Origin: Alphaproteobacteria bacterium 41-28
Lineage (GTDB): Bacteria > Pseudomonadota > Alphaproteobacteria > UBA9655
Reading direction: 5' to 3'
Assembly: GCA_001897795.1 (NCBI GenBank)
Contig: MKUL01000017.1
Span: 62,001 to 126,000 of the forward strand
DNA: 64,000 bases
Made by a program: the position numbers and the translations under genes
Notes under the pieces: model-generated
What the model was told of the DNA's origin: nothing
The model's database searches: none
Seen by the model: the letters and a program-made list of their open reading frames with translations, nothing else
Part shown: positions 9,638-19,900 of the stretch, one piece after another
Position numbering within the stretch: position 1 is the stretch's first letter
Layout: the number at the start of each line of letters is the position of its first letter

Positions 9638-9736
9638 CCCCTCACCCGTCACGCGCTTTGCGCGTGCCGACCTCTCCCACAAAGGGGAGAGGTGATTTAA
9701 GTGCTGACGGCATTTCCTCTCCCATTTGTGGGAGAA
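9638..9736. repeat. Repeat family R1, copy 3
   Basis: CCCCTCACCCGTC...GCCGACCTCTCCCACAAAGGGGAGAGGTGATTTAAG...CCTCTCCCATTTGTGGGAGAAG. Confidence 0.85.
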
Positions 9737-9833
9737 GCCACAACTATCAGCTTGTGAACACTCTTTTTATCAAGGGCTCTTTACCTACGACGTATCTTAA
9801 ATTAAGGTGAGGGTCAGAAAATGGAGTTGAAAT

Positions 9834-10493
9834 ATGACAGATTTTTTTAGAGAGCTCGAAGATGATATCCGTGAAGAGCGGATTTATATCCTATGGCATA
9901 AGTATGGAAATTATCTCATTGGATTGGCTTTGGCTATTGTAATTGGAACGGCTGGTTATACCCTTTGGAAGTATTTAAAACACAACAGCCAGCTTAAAGC
10001 ACAAGTCTCATTTTCAGGAGCTGTGGACCTTATGAAACAAGGAAAAAAGGACGAGGCTCTCAAAGCTTTTCAATCTTTGGCCCAGGAGGGCGGAGGATAT
10101 GGCAAAATAGCTCAACTCTATGAAGCAGCCCTTCTTCCCAACCCTGAGGAACTGTATAAGAAAATTTCTAAAGAAAATGCGAGAGACCCCGCTCTCGGGA
10201 ATTTACCAAAAGTATTAATGGCATCTCGTGCCTTAGATAATTCGGAAGCTTTAGATTCTCTTGAATCTTTGACGTCGCCTAATAATGCATGGGCGCCTCT
10301 CTCTCTTGAGCTTTTAGCTTTTAACGACTTGAAAAAAGGAGATCCGGTGAAAGCCGCTCAACAATATATCAAGATCTTAAAAGAACCCTATACCACCTCA
10401 AATGAACAATTCCGTGCAGGCCTCATGCTTTCTCAAATCGATGTTCCTCCTTACTTATTGGAGGAAGAGGTGAGTAAAGAGGGTAAACAATGA
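9834..10493 (+). CDS. YfgM-like tetratricopeptide membrane protein
   Basis: ELEDDIREERIYILWHKYGNYLIGLALAIVIGTAGYTLWKY then TPR-like helices; directly upstream of bamB. Confidence 0.8.
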   Translation: MTDFFRELEDDIREERIYILWHKYGNYLIGLALAIVIGTAGYTLWKYLKHNSQLKAQVSFSGAVDLMKQGKKDEALKAFQSLAQEGGGYGKIAQLYEAALLPNPEELYKKISKENARDPALGNLPKVLMASRALDNSEALDSLESLTSPNNAWAPLSLELLAFNDLKKGDPVKAAQQYIKILKEPYTTSNEQFRAGLMLSQIDVPPYLLEEEVSKEGKQ

Positions 10494-11776
10494 AAAAAGT
10501 CTGGGGATGGGCCCTAACAGCGCTGATGCTTGCTGCTTGTGAAGCAAAAAAAATACCCATTACGGGAACGCGGGTTCCTGTGGTGAACTACGAAAGTTCT
10601 GTTAAAGTGGATGAGGAGACGAAAGACACAATCGTAACCCTTCCTCTTTCAGAGATAGGGCGGGATTGGCCTCAGTGTGGTGGAGGAGCAGAACATGTCA
10701 TGCCCCATCTTTCTCTTAAAGACACGCTAGAGCCTCAATGGACAGCTTCTATTGGATATGGGAATGGGTCAGGGCGCCTTTTATCTACCCCCATCGTCAA
10801 TGAAGAGGTAGTTTACGCCCTGGATACCTCTGGGACAGTCACTGCCCTTCATGCGTCATCAGGTGAGATTTTTTGGAATACAAATATTTCACCCGAAGGA
10901 CAAAATGATTCCATTATTGGGGGCGGCCTAGCCTATGGTGCCGGGAAAATTTTTGTGACCTCTCCCCATGCGGAAGTCCTGGCTCTTGACGCTAAAACAG
11001 GGAATATTCTCTGGCGCCATACAACACAAAGTCCCGTTCGAGCAGCTCCCACCTTCGCAGATGGACGTGTTTATGTCTTGGCGATCAGTAACCATTTACA
11101 AGTCTTGGACGCAGAAAAAGGGGAACGCCTTTGGGATCATGCGGGTATAACTGAGTACGCTGGGCTTTTAGGCACGGCAAGTCCTGCGATTTCTAAAGGG
11201 GTTGTCATCGTAACCTATTCTTCGGGCGAAATTTTTGCTCTTAAAAGTGAGAACGGTCACCAATTGTGGACGGAAACATTAAGCTCCACACGCAGGCCAG
11301 ATTCACTTTCTGCCCTTTCTCACATTCGGGCTCTGCCAGTTGTTGATGATAACAAGGTAATTGTGATTGGTCATAACCAAAAAATGGCGGCCTATGACTT
11401 GCGTAAAGGGGAAAGGCTGTGGGAGCGGAATATCGGTGGCACGCGCACGCCTGCCGTTGTGGGGGGCTATATCTTTATGGTCAATTCCCACAATGAGCTT
11501 TTGTGTCTTACCCGGGATTATGGCCAGGTTGTATGGGTGAGGAAACTGGATTCAGACCCTGAATATCCTTACAAAGTCATCTGGGAAGGACCTCTTGTTG
11601 CAGGGAATACACTTTATTTAGTGAGCACAAGAGGGGAGCTCCTTGCTTTGGATCCCACCAATGGCAAAACTCTTTCTGAACGTCAGTTGAAAGCGCCTCT
11701 TTCATTGGCACCCTTTGTCGCTCAAGAGACTCTCTATATTCTGACCGATCATGGGGATTTAATGACGTTTAGGTGA
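10490..11776 (+). CDS. bamB: Outer membrane assembly lipoprotein BamB-like (PQQ beta-propeller)
   Basis: Lipobox-like LMLAAC; propeller repeats (LDTSGTVTALHASSGEIFWNTN, LDAKTGNILWRH, YDLRKGERLWE); upstream of der. Confidence 0.9.
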   Translation: MKKVWGWALTALMLAACEAKKIPITGTRVPVVNYESSVKVDEETKDTIVTLPLSEIGRDWPQCGGGAEHVMPHLSLKDTLEPQWTASIGYGNGSGRLLSTPIVNEEVVYALDTSGTVTALHASSGEIFWNTNISPEGQNDSIIGGGLAYGAGKIFVTSPHAEVLALDAKTGNILWRHTTQSPVRAAPTFADGRVYVLAISNHLQVLDAEKGERLWDHAGITEYAGLLGTASPAISKGVVIVTYSSGEIFALKSENGHQLWTETLSSTRRPDSLSALSHIRALPVVDDNKVIVIGHNQKMAAYDLRKGERLWERNIGGTRTPAVVGGYIFMVNSHNELLCLTRDYGQVVWVRKLDSDPEYPYKVIWEGPLVAGNTLYLVSTRGELLALDPTNGKTLSERQLKAPLSLAPFVAQETLYILTDHGDLMTFR

Positions 11777-11777
11777 T

Positions 11778-11900
11778 CCCCTCACCCGCCATACGCTTCG
11801 CGTATGGCGACCTCTCCCACAAGGGGAGAGGTAATGAACCATCGGAGAATAACCTCTCCCCTTGTGGGAGAGGTCGCCGCGGAGCGGCAGGTGAGGGGTT
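11778..11900. repeat. Repeat family R1, copy 4
   Basis: CCCCTCACCCGCCATACGCTTCGCGTATGGCGACCTCTCCCACAAGGGGAGAGGTAATG...CCTCTCCCCTTGTGGGAGAGGTCGCC...GGTGAGGGG. Confidence 0.9.
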
Positions 11901-11974
11901 CCTTTTGGGCTCACCTCCCTTGCATCTTCCGCCTAACCCGCCTATCTTGCCTGTAATATAACACTGGTATTCAT

Positions 11975-13345
11975 ATGACACTCTCTGAAGCATTTTGCAG
12001 AAAATATGGCCTAAAAGTGGCAATCGTCGGGCGGCCTAATGTAGGCAAATCGACCCTTTTTAATCGCCTTTGTGGGAAGCGGATGGCGATTGTCCATGAC
12101 CTTCCAGGAGTGACTCGCGATCGAAAGGAAGCTTTTGGCCAGTTGGGGGACCTCCCTCTTAAGCTTATCGATACGGCTGGGCTAGAGGATAAAAGTGAAG
12201 ATCCCTTAATGGAAGGGATGAAAACACAAGTCATGAAAGCACTTCAGGACGCCGATGTTATTATATTTATGATCGATGGAAGGGAAGGGGTTACGCCTTT
12301 AGATGAAGCTTATGCAACTCTTTTAAGAAAGACTAAGAAGCCTATTCTTCTTCTTGCGAATAAATGTGAAGGAAAGAAGGGGATCCAAGGTATCGCGGAA
12401 GCCTGGGGTTTGGGATTTGGAGAACCATTTCCCCTTTCTTCCGAACATGGGTTGGGACTTGATTCTCTCTATGAAGCTCTTCTTCCTTTTTATAAAGGAC
12501 CTCTGACTGAAGAGGAAGAAGGAGAGGATGAAACCGCTCCTCTTCAGCTTGCGATCGTGGGACGACCAAATGTGGGAAAATCCACCCTTTTAAACCAATT
12601 GATAGGTCATGAGCGCGTTTTAACGGGGCCAGAAGCCGGTGTGACGCGCGATTCCATCGCCATTGAGTGGGAGTATAAGGATCAACCTATACGGCTCGTT
12701 GATACGGCGGGACTTCGAAAGCGGGCGAAAGTCACTGAAAAGTTGGAATGGCTTGCGACTTCAGAAAGTCTTTCAGCAGTGCAGTACGCCCAAGTCGTTA
12801 TTTTGGTGATCGATGCAACCCAACCTCTCGAAAAGCAAGATCTTCATATCGCATCTCAAGTCATAGAAGAAGGCCGCTGCCTTGTCCTGGCTTTGAATAA
12901 GTGGGATCTAATCCCAAATAAACAAGAGCTTCTTAATCATTTAAATGCAAGGCTAACAACTGCCCTTCCTCAAGTTCGTGGGATTCCTTTGATCCCTCTG
13001 TCTGCGTTGACAGGAAAAAATAAAGACAAGCTACTGGATGCGGTTTTGACCATTTACGAGATTTGGAATAGGCGTGTTCCGACCTCAAAACTGAATCGGT
13101 GGCTTTCCGGGCTTGTTGCCCATCATCCACCCCCTCTTGTTGCGGGGCGACGAATTAAAATCAAATACTTAACTCAGATTAAAACCCGCCCGCCAACCTT
13201 TGTTCTGTTTTGCAGCAAATCAACGGAGCTACCTGATTCTTATGCAAAATATGTCATTAATGGGATGAGAGAGGCCTTTGGTCTTGAGGGCGTTCCCATT
13301 CGACTTACGCTACGGTCAGGTAAAAATCCATATACAGATGATTGA
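11975..13345 (+). CDS. der: Ribosome biogenesis GTPase Der (EngA)
   Basis: Two tandem GTPase domains: VAIVGRPNVGKSTLFNRL and LAIVGRPNVGKSTLLNQL, DTAGLE / DTAGLRKRAK. Confidence 0.97.
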   Translation: MTLSEAFCRKYGLKVAIVGRPNVGKSTLFNRLCGKRMAIVHDLPGVTRDRKEAFGQLGDLPLKLIDTAGLEDKSEDPLMEGMKTQVMKALQDADVIIFMIDGREGVTPLDEAYATLLRKTKKPILLLANKCEGKKGIQGIAEAWGLGFGEPFPLSSEHGLGLDSLYEALLPFYKGPLTEEEEGEDETAPLQLAIVGRPNVGKSTLLNQLIGHERVLTGPEAGVTRDSIAIEWEYKDQPIRLVDTAGLRKRAKVTEKLEWLATSESLSAVQYAQVVILVIDATQPLEKQDLHIASQVIEEGRCLVLALNKWDLIPNKQELLNHLNARLTTALPQVRGIPLIPLSALTGKNKDKLLDAVLTIYEIWNRRVPTSKLNRWLSGLVAHHPPPLVAGRRIKIKYLTQIKTRPPTFVLFCSKSTELPDSYAKYVINGMREAFGLEGVPIRLTLRSGKNPYTDD

Positions 13346-13394
13346 GAGTTCTGGTAAACTCTTTGTGAAGTTTAATGTTAGCACCAGTTGGTAA

Positions 13395-13772
13395 ATGCTT
13401 ATTGAAATTAAAGGAAAACTTTCTCCATCAGACCTTCACACGGTCATTGATCTCTTATCTTCCTATTTTCAAGATCATGGAATTAAAGAATTTGTTGAAA
13501 TTGATATTGATTTGAAACCATTTAGCCAAGCCGTACAAATGCCTGCCTCCCTTTCAGATGAGAAAGGAAGAGAGATAAGATCAATAGAGATAACAAAATC
13601 AAAAACCGGAGAATTAAAGCTAAAAGAAAAATCATTAGACAATAGCTGGATGACAAACACCCTTGGTACCGAATCACCAGGAGGATATGTCATGCGGGCC
13701 TGGCCATTGTATGTGATCGGACTTGGGTTATTAATGTTGTATCTGGGCTGGAAGGAACATTGGTTTTTCTGA
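13395..13772 (+). CDS. Hypothetical protein with C-terminal transmembrane helix
   Basis: 125-aa ORF; WPLYVIGLGLLMLYLGW near C-terminus. Confidence 0.5.
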   Translation: MLIEIKGKLSPSDLHTVIDLLSSYFQDHGIKEFVEIDIDLKPFSQAVQMPASLSDEKGREIRSIEITKSKTGELKLKEKSLDNSWMTNTLGTESPGGYVMRAWPLYVIGLGLLMLYLGWKEHWFF

Positions 13773-13875
13773 GATAATTTGTGCCATCTCTCTTTCCGTA
13801 TGCTCGAGTAAAAATCCAAATGCGGATAATTAAAAATTCTGATAAGATTTCTCCTTAGTTCAAACGAAGAAGTTT

Positions 13876-13968
13876 TCTGGATTGCTTCACCCTGCTTTTG
13901 CAGGGTTCGCAATAACGGCTCCCCGGTTCGTCATTGCGAGGCTCCATAGGAGCCGAAGCAATCCAGGG
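13876..13968. repeat. Palindromic repeat family R3
   Basis: CTGGATTGCTTCACCCTGCTTTTGCAGGGTTCGCAATAACGG...CGTCATTGCGAGGCTCCATAGGAGCCGAAGCAATCCAG: terminal inverted arms with internal hairpins. Confidence 0.8.
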
Positions 13969-13991
13969 TAACAAACAACAGGAGCAGGGAC

Positions 13992-16661
13992 GTGTCCTAT
14001 CATCTTCAAACCCGCAAAACCCTCAACGTTGATGGAAAAGAGTATACCTATTATTCCCTTAAGGAAGCTTCAAAACACCTAGGAGATATTTCTCGTCTTC
14101 CTTATTCCTTGAAAATCCTTCTCGAAAATATGTTGCGCCTTCAGGATGACGTTGCGGTTAAGGCTAAAGATATTGAAGCTCTGGCAGATTGGGTGAAGAC
14201 ACGAACCTCTGAACACGAAGTGGCGTTCACACCCACACGGGTTTTGATGCAAGATTTCACAGGCGTTCCTGCGGTTGTTGATTTGGCTGCTATGAGGGAT
14301 GCCATTTCGAATATGGGGGGTGATCCGAACGTTATCAATCCTTTAGCCCCTGTGGATCTTATTATTGATCATTCTGTCATTGTTGACCATTTTGGTACTC
14401 AAGATTCTTACAAGTTTAATGTTCATCGTGAAGTTGAACGAAATTATGAACGCTATGCCTTTTTAAAATGGGGTCAGAAGGCTTTAAATAATTTTCGTGT
14501 AGTGCCTCCTGGAACGGGAATTTGCCATCAAGTCAATCTTGAATATCTCGGTCAAGTTGTTTGGTCGAGCAATCGGGACGGAAGACTTGAAGCTTACCCT
14601 GACACCCTTGTTGGCATGGATAGTCATACAACCATGATTAACGGATTAGGAATTCTTGGTTGGGGTGTGGGAGGCATAGAGGCTGAGGCTGCTATGCTAG
14701 GGGAGCCATTCTCTATGGTTATTCCTGATGTCATCGGGTTTCGGCTTGATGGTCAGCTTAAAGAAGGAACAACGGCGACAGATCTTGTCTTAACTGTGAC
14801 GCAAATGTTGCGCTCCAAAGGGGTTGTGAACAAGTTTGTGGAGTTTTATGGTCCTGGACTTTCTTACCTGACGATTGCCGATCGAGCAACCATTGGAAAT
14901 ATGTCACCAGAATATGGGGCCACCTGTGGTATTTTTCCTATCGATGGAGAAACCCTCTCTTATCTTAAGTTTACAAATCGCGATCCTCATCGCATTAAGC
15001 TGGTGGAAGCCTATGCAAAAGCCCAAGGCTTGTGGCATGGGAGGGAGCCTGTTTTTACGGATACCTTGATCCTAAATCTAGAGGATGTAGAACCCAGCCT
15101 TGCAGGTCCAAAACGTCCCCAGGATAAGATTCTCTTAAAAAATTCTGTGGATTCGGCCAAACTCACACTCGAACAAGAAGAAAAAGGAGATGGCCGGTTG
15201 ACTCGGGTTCCTGTTGAAGGGGAAACATATTCTTTGGGGCATGGGGATGTTGTCATTGCAGCGATTACAAGTTGTACGAATACTTCAAACCCCACGGTGA
15301 TGGTAGGAGCAGGGTTGCTTGCGCGTAAGGCTCTTCAAAAAGGATTAAAATCAAAACCTTGGGTTAAGACATCACTGGCACCTGGTAGTCAGGTTGTCAC
15401 TGATTATTATGAAAAAGCTGGCCTTCAGAAAGATTTGGATGCTTTGGGATTTGATTTGGTTGGGTATGGCTGCACAACGTGTATTGGTAATTCTGGCCCC
15501 CTTCCTGATCCTATTGCAAAAACCATTGATTTTCACGACTTGGCGATGGCTGCCGTTCTCTCCGGCAATCGTAATTTTGAGGGGCGAATTCATTCTCAAG
15601 TGAAGATGAATTACTTAGCCTCTCCCCCTTTGGTAGTGGCCTATGCCCTGGCAGGGTCGATGCTTGTCGACCTTTTCAATGATCCTTTGGGACAAGACCC
15701 CGAAGGACGGGATGTGTATTTACGTGATATTTGGCCTACAAACAAAGAAATTCAAGAGGTTATTCAAAAAAGCCTCACACCTAGTATGTTTACAAAGCGG
15801 TATGCAAATGTCTTTGAAGGTGAGGAAGCATGGAAAAATATGAAAATTGAAGGAGGCATTACCTACGCCTGGCCAAAATCCAGCACCTATGTCAAACATC
15901 CGCCTTACTTTGACAACATGCCTGAAACGCCTTCTCCCCTTAAAAATATTAAAGGAATGCGGCCTTTGGTGATTGTAGGGGATAGCATTACGACGGATCA
16001 CATTTCTCCTGCGGGGAGCATTCAAAAGGATAGTCCTGCTGGATTATATCTTTTAGAGCATAACGTAGAAGTCACTGATTTTAACTCTTATGGTTCTAGG
16101 CGCGGTAATCATGAAGTCATGATGCGAGGAACGTTTGCTAATACCCGTCTTCAAAATGAAATGACTCCTGGGATTCGAGGGGGGATCACGCGCCATATGC
16201 CAGGTGATGAGGTTCTCTCAATTTATGATGCAGCTATGCGCTATCAAGAAGAGGGTGTTCCTTTGGTGATTATAGCAGGGAAAGAATACGGGACAGGGTC
16301 ATCCCGTGATTGGGCAGCCAAAGGACCTCGTCTTTTAGGAGTAAAAGCTGTCATTGCAGAAAGTTTTGAGCGCATTCATCGGAGCAATCTTATTGGCATG
16401 GGAATCCTTCCCCTCGTTTTTAGTGAAGGCGTCACACACTTAACTCTAAACTTAGATGGCTCGGAGTTGTTTGATATTGAGGGGCTCGAAAACAAAGACC
16501 TTCGCCCTAAGATGAGGATGTCCGCTCGCATTCGACGTTCCTCGGGGAAAGAGGAAACAATTCCTCTTTTATGCCGTATCGATACGGAAAATGAAGTAGA
16601 GTATTATAAACATGGTGGAATTTTGCATTATGTCATTCGCCAGCTTATGAAAGGGGCCTGA
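13992..16661 (+). CDS. acnA: Aconitate hydratase
   Basis: GTG start; DSHTTMINGLGILGWGVGGIEAEAAMLG, AAITSCTNTSNP, YGCTTCIGNSGPL, KEYGTGSSRDWAAKG. Confidence 0.98.
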   Translation: MSYHLQTRKTLNVDGKEYTYYSLKEASKHLGDISRLPYSLKILLENMLRLQDDVAVKAKDIEALADWVKTRTSEHEVAFTPTRVLMQDFTGVPAVVDLAAMRDAISNMGGDPNVINPLAPVDLIIDHSVIVDHFGTQDSYKFNVHREVERNYERYAFLKWGQKALNNFRVVPPGTGICHQVNLEYLGQVVWSSNRDGRLEAYPDTLVGMDSHTTMINGLGILGWGVGGIEAEAAMLGEPFSMVIPDVIGFRLDGQLKEGTTATDLVLTVTQMLRSKGVVNKFVEFYGPGLSYLTIADRATIGNMSPEYGATCGIFPIDGETLSYLKFTNRDPHRIKLVEAYAKAQGLWHGREPVFTDTLILNLEDVEPSLAGPKRPQDKILLKNSVDSAKLTLEQEEKGDGRLTRVPVEGETYSLGHGDVVIAAITSCTNTSNPTVMVGAGLLARKALQKGLKSKPWVKTSLAPGSQVVTDYYEKAGLQKDLDALGFDLVGYGCTTCIGNSGPLPDPIAKTIDFHDLAMAAVLSGNRNFEGRIHSQVKMNYLASPPLVVAYALAGSMLVDLFNDPLGQDPEGRDVYLRDIWPTNKEIQEVIQKSLTPSMFTKRYANVFEGEEAWKNMKIEGGITYAWPKSSTYVKHPPYFDNMPETPSPLKNIKGMRPLVIVGDSITTDHISPAGSIQKDSPAGLYLLEHNVEVTDFNSYGSRRGNHEVMMRGTFANTRLQNEMTPGIRGGITRHMPGDEVLSIYDAAMRYQEEGVPLVIIAGKEYGTGSSRDWAAKGPRLLGVKAVIAESFERIHRSNLIGMGILPLVFSEGVTHLTLNLDGSELFDIEGLENKDLRPKMRMSARIRRSSGKEETIPLLCRIDTENEVEYYKHGGILHYVIRQLMKGA

Positions 16662-16663
16662 AG

Positions 16664-16785
16664 CCCCCCCCCCTCCACTTGCTTCGCGCGTGTCGATCTT
16701 TCCCACGAGGGGAGAGGTAATGCAGCAAGCACTTAATCATCTCTCCCCTTGTGAAAGAGGTCGCCGCGAAGCGGCGGGTGAGGGG
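16664..16785. repeat. Repeat family R1, copy 5
   Basis: C10 tract then TCCACTTGCTTCGCGCGTG...ATCTCTCCCCTTGTGAAAGAGGTCGCCGCGAAGCGGCGGGTGAGGGG. Confidence 0.88.
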
Positions 16786-16936
16786 TATATGAAAACTAAG
16801 CGTTTTTTGTCATGGACTGTTCCTCGAAGATTTCGTTCCACAGCTTTTCCTTGAAAACTAAAAAAATCTAAAATTCTCAAGCCTTTTTTAATATTTGCTG
16901 AGTAAAATACGAACTCAGAGAAGGAAAGAGGTAAAA

Positions 16937-19900
16937 ATGGCAAGTTTTATCGCAGAGATTTTATTTTCTTTTGTGATTTTGGCATTGGTAATCGTGACCG
17001 TAAGAAGGACATTACTTTGGTTTAATAGCTTTGAAATTCCACCACATATTCTTCCTGTACCTCACGAAAAAAATCTACCTTTTGGTGAAGTGGCAGCAAA
17101 AGTTAATGTAGGGCTTTACGTTTATAATTTTCCTACTTTTAGTATAGAAAATGGCACATTCTCCCTTGATGGGACGATTTGGTTCGAATTTTATTCGAAC
17201 CAAATCTCGCTAGAAGATTTGGGAAAATTCGAATTTTTTGAAGCAACGATTACAAGTAAATCAATTGCGCAAATAAAACAGATCGATGATAAGATTTTTG
17301 TTGCTTATAATTTTAAAGTTACTTTTTCATCTTTCCTTAACAGCGAAAAATTTCCATTTGCCGATCATCGCATTTTTCTCATTCTTAAAAATGAAAGCCT
17401 TTCCGCAAAGGAACTTAATTTTTATTCTTCTAATGGCGAGTTTGTCGTTACAGAGGGATTGTGCCCTGAAGGGTGGAGATTAATGAAAACTAAAGTAGAA
17501 ACAGGAATGACTCGAGCAAAGCTCGCACAATTTGATGCCAGGAAAACAATATTGATTCCTATTACTGTTTTTGAATTTGATTTTGTTAAGCCTGGTTTTA
17601 GATATGTCCTCTTGACTTTAGTTCCAGCATTTATACTTTTCTATTTAGCCATATACTCCCTCCTTCTTCATCTTCGACCTGGCCAGAAGGATCTAATCGT
17701 AGCTATCTCTCTTGCGAGTATAACTGGCCTTATTATTCAACGTTTTGTTATCGAAAGTATATCTCCTAAATCTGGTCATTCAACGACGATTGATTATATA
17801 TTTATCCTCCTTCTATCACTATGTTTTACTATTTTTATTCTCCACGTTATTATCCTTGGGTGGTCGAACATTAAGTATCTGAATCATGTAGGTTTTTACC
17901 TTCTCCAAGTGATTATGTTGGTCATATTTTGGGTGATTTTAAGTAGAAAGGATTTAGAAACTCCAATCGCAAAGAAAGTTCCATTATTTCATTATCTCAA
18001 ATCCATTTTCAAAAAAAACAATCTGTTATTTCCTGATCTTATAGCATTAAAGAACTATCAGGAATTTGCTGCAAATCTTGATGAGTTTCCACAAAAAGAT
18101 AATACGAATCCGCTTTTTCCTGATTATTCTGGATATTTCCAGACAAGATCAAAAAGTAATTTTAGTCGACTTCTAAAAAACCTATTGAGTAAGATGGGAT
18201 TACATTTTGAGGAGGATTTAGCAACTCATTTAAAAAAGAACTTAGAAGATATTGTTGAAAAACAGAACCCTAACAATTTAAATGACGTTCATCTCTTGCT
18301 TCATCCCTTCAAAAAAGGAGAAAAATATTATATATGGGGAGATCTCAACGGGGCTTTTCACTCTTTAGTTCGATCCTTAAATCATCTTGAAAAACAAGAT
18401 GTTATTAATGATAAGCTTCAAATCTTACAGCCTCATTATTTCTTGATTTTTAATGGGAATGCGATTGGGCCATCTCCTTATAATTTAGAGACCCTTTCTC
18501 TCATTATTGCTCTTATGATGAAAAATCCTCAAAATGTTTTCTATATTAGGGGACAGCATGAAGATAAAGAATTTTGGTTAAACGCAGCATTAGGAAAAGA
18601 GTTAGAAATTCTAGCGAAAGATCTTTCTTCAGATGAAATTCCCTTAGAGAAGCTTATTACTCAATTTTTTAATGGTCTGCCTGCGACTCTCTGTTTAGGC
18701 AAGATCCACAAAAAGGAGAACGAATATATAACCATATCTCCACGTTCGCCGACCTTAGTAGATTCTGAACGGCTCTCTAAGGCCTTTCAAAATATATCCT
18801 CAGAAAGTTTTATGACGTTAGAAGAGCAAAACAATCATTCGGATGGTGCTTTCCCTTTTATTTTTGCGCGTCTAAGAGGCTTAGAAGATGGAAAATCTTA
18901 CAGACAACCACAAGGTGTTGATCTTCTGCCACCTGAAGAAGGTTCAACACAATGGTCCATATTCTCAAGTCCTGTCACGGCGCATCAAGAACATTTCAAT
19001 TTTAATTTAGACGCCTATGCCATTTTGGAAATTGCTTCCAGCTTGGGTACAACTTTCCTAACACGAGTGACGCGAAATTTAAATGGAGAACAAGCATTTA
19101 ATGAAGAGAATTTTGATCTTCTCTCTGGACGTTCAATGGGGCATTCAAAAAGTCATAAAGAATGGTTTAAGCGAGAGAACGAGATTAGGATTGGGGCGAC
19201 ACTGGATTTGACTGAAACGATAAGTATTGCTGGTGAAACTTTTAAAAGAGGTATCGACTTATGTCTTCGTAAGGCGAATAAAGAAGGAGGAATTGACGAA
19301 GGGTTTCTTCGATTATTTATAGCTAATGATAAGTATGCTCCCTCAATTACTCTTCAAAACGCGCAAAAGTTCATTTCACAAGATAACGCATCCCTTCTCC
19401 TGTCACCCATGGGAACTCTTACAACGGAGGCTTTGATTCCACTCACCCAAGAAAAGAAAATTATAATGTTATTTCCCACGTCAGGCGCAAATGTTTTTAG
19501 AGATCCAGACTTACATAATATTATTAATTATCGTGCCTCTTATGCTGACGAAGCTCGTGCTTTGGTTCGCTACGCTAGGGATGTTCTTTTTAAACAACGT
19601 TTCGCTTTTTTCTTTCAAAACGATGATTATGGTCGTGATTCGCTTAATGCAGCCAAAAAAGTTCTTTATGAAGAATATCATCTCTCGAAAGAAGCTCTTT
19701 GCGAAGCTTCTTATGAACGCAATACGATTAACGTGGATCATGCTGCTAGGACAATTGCAAATTTTAATCCTGACGTTATATTTTTCTTTTCCACCTATTC
19801 CCCTTCACGAGTACTTCTCGAAAAGATAGAACTTCACAGAATTTCAAAGGTAACCTTAATGGGGATTTCTTTCATCACGGATCTATTTCGGGACTTTGCC

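Noticed and set aside
11769-12023. 84-aa minus-strand ORF across repeat R1 and the der start
   Set aside because: Repeat-derived and antisense to der; no independent support.
15011-15295. Minus-strand ORF within acnA
   Set aside because: Antisense to a strongly conserved gene; no start context or family.
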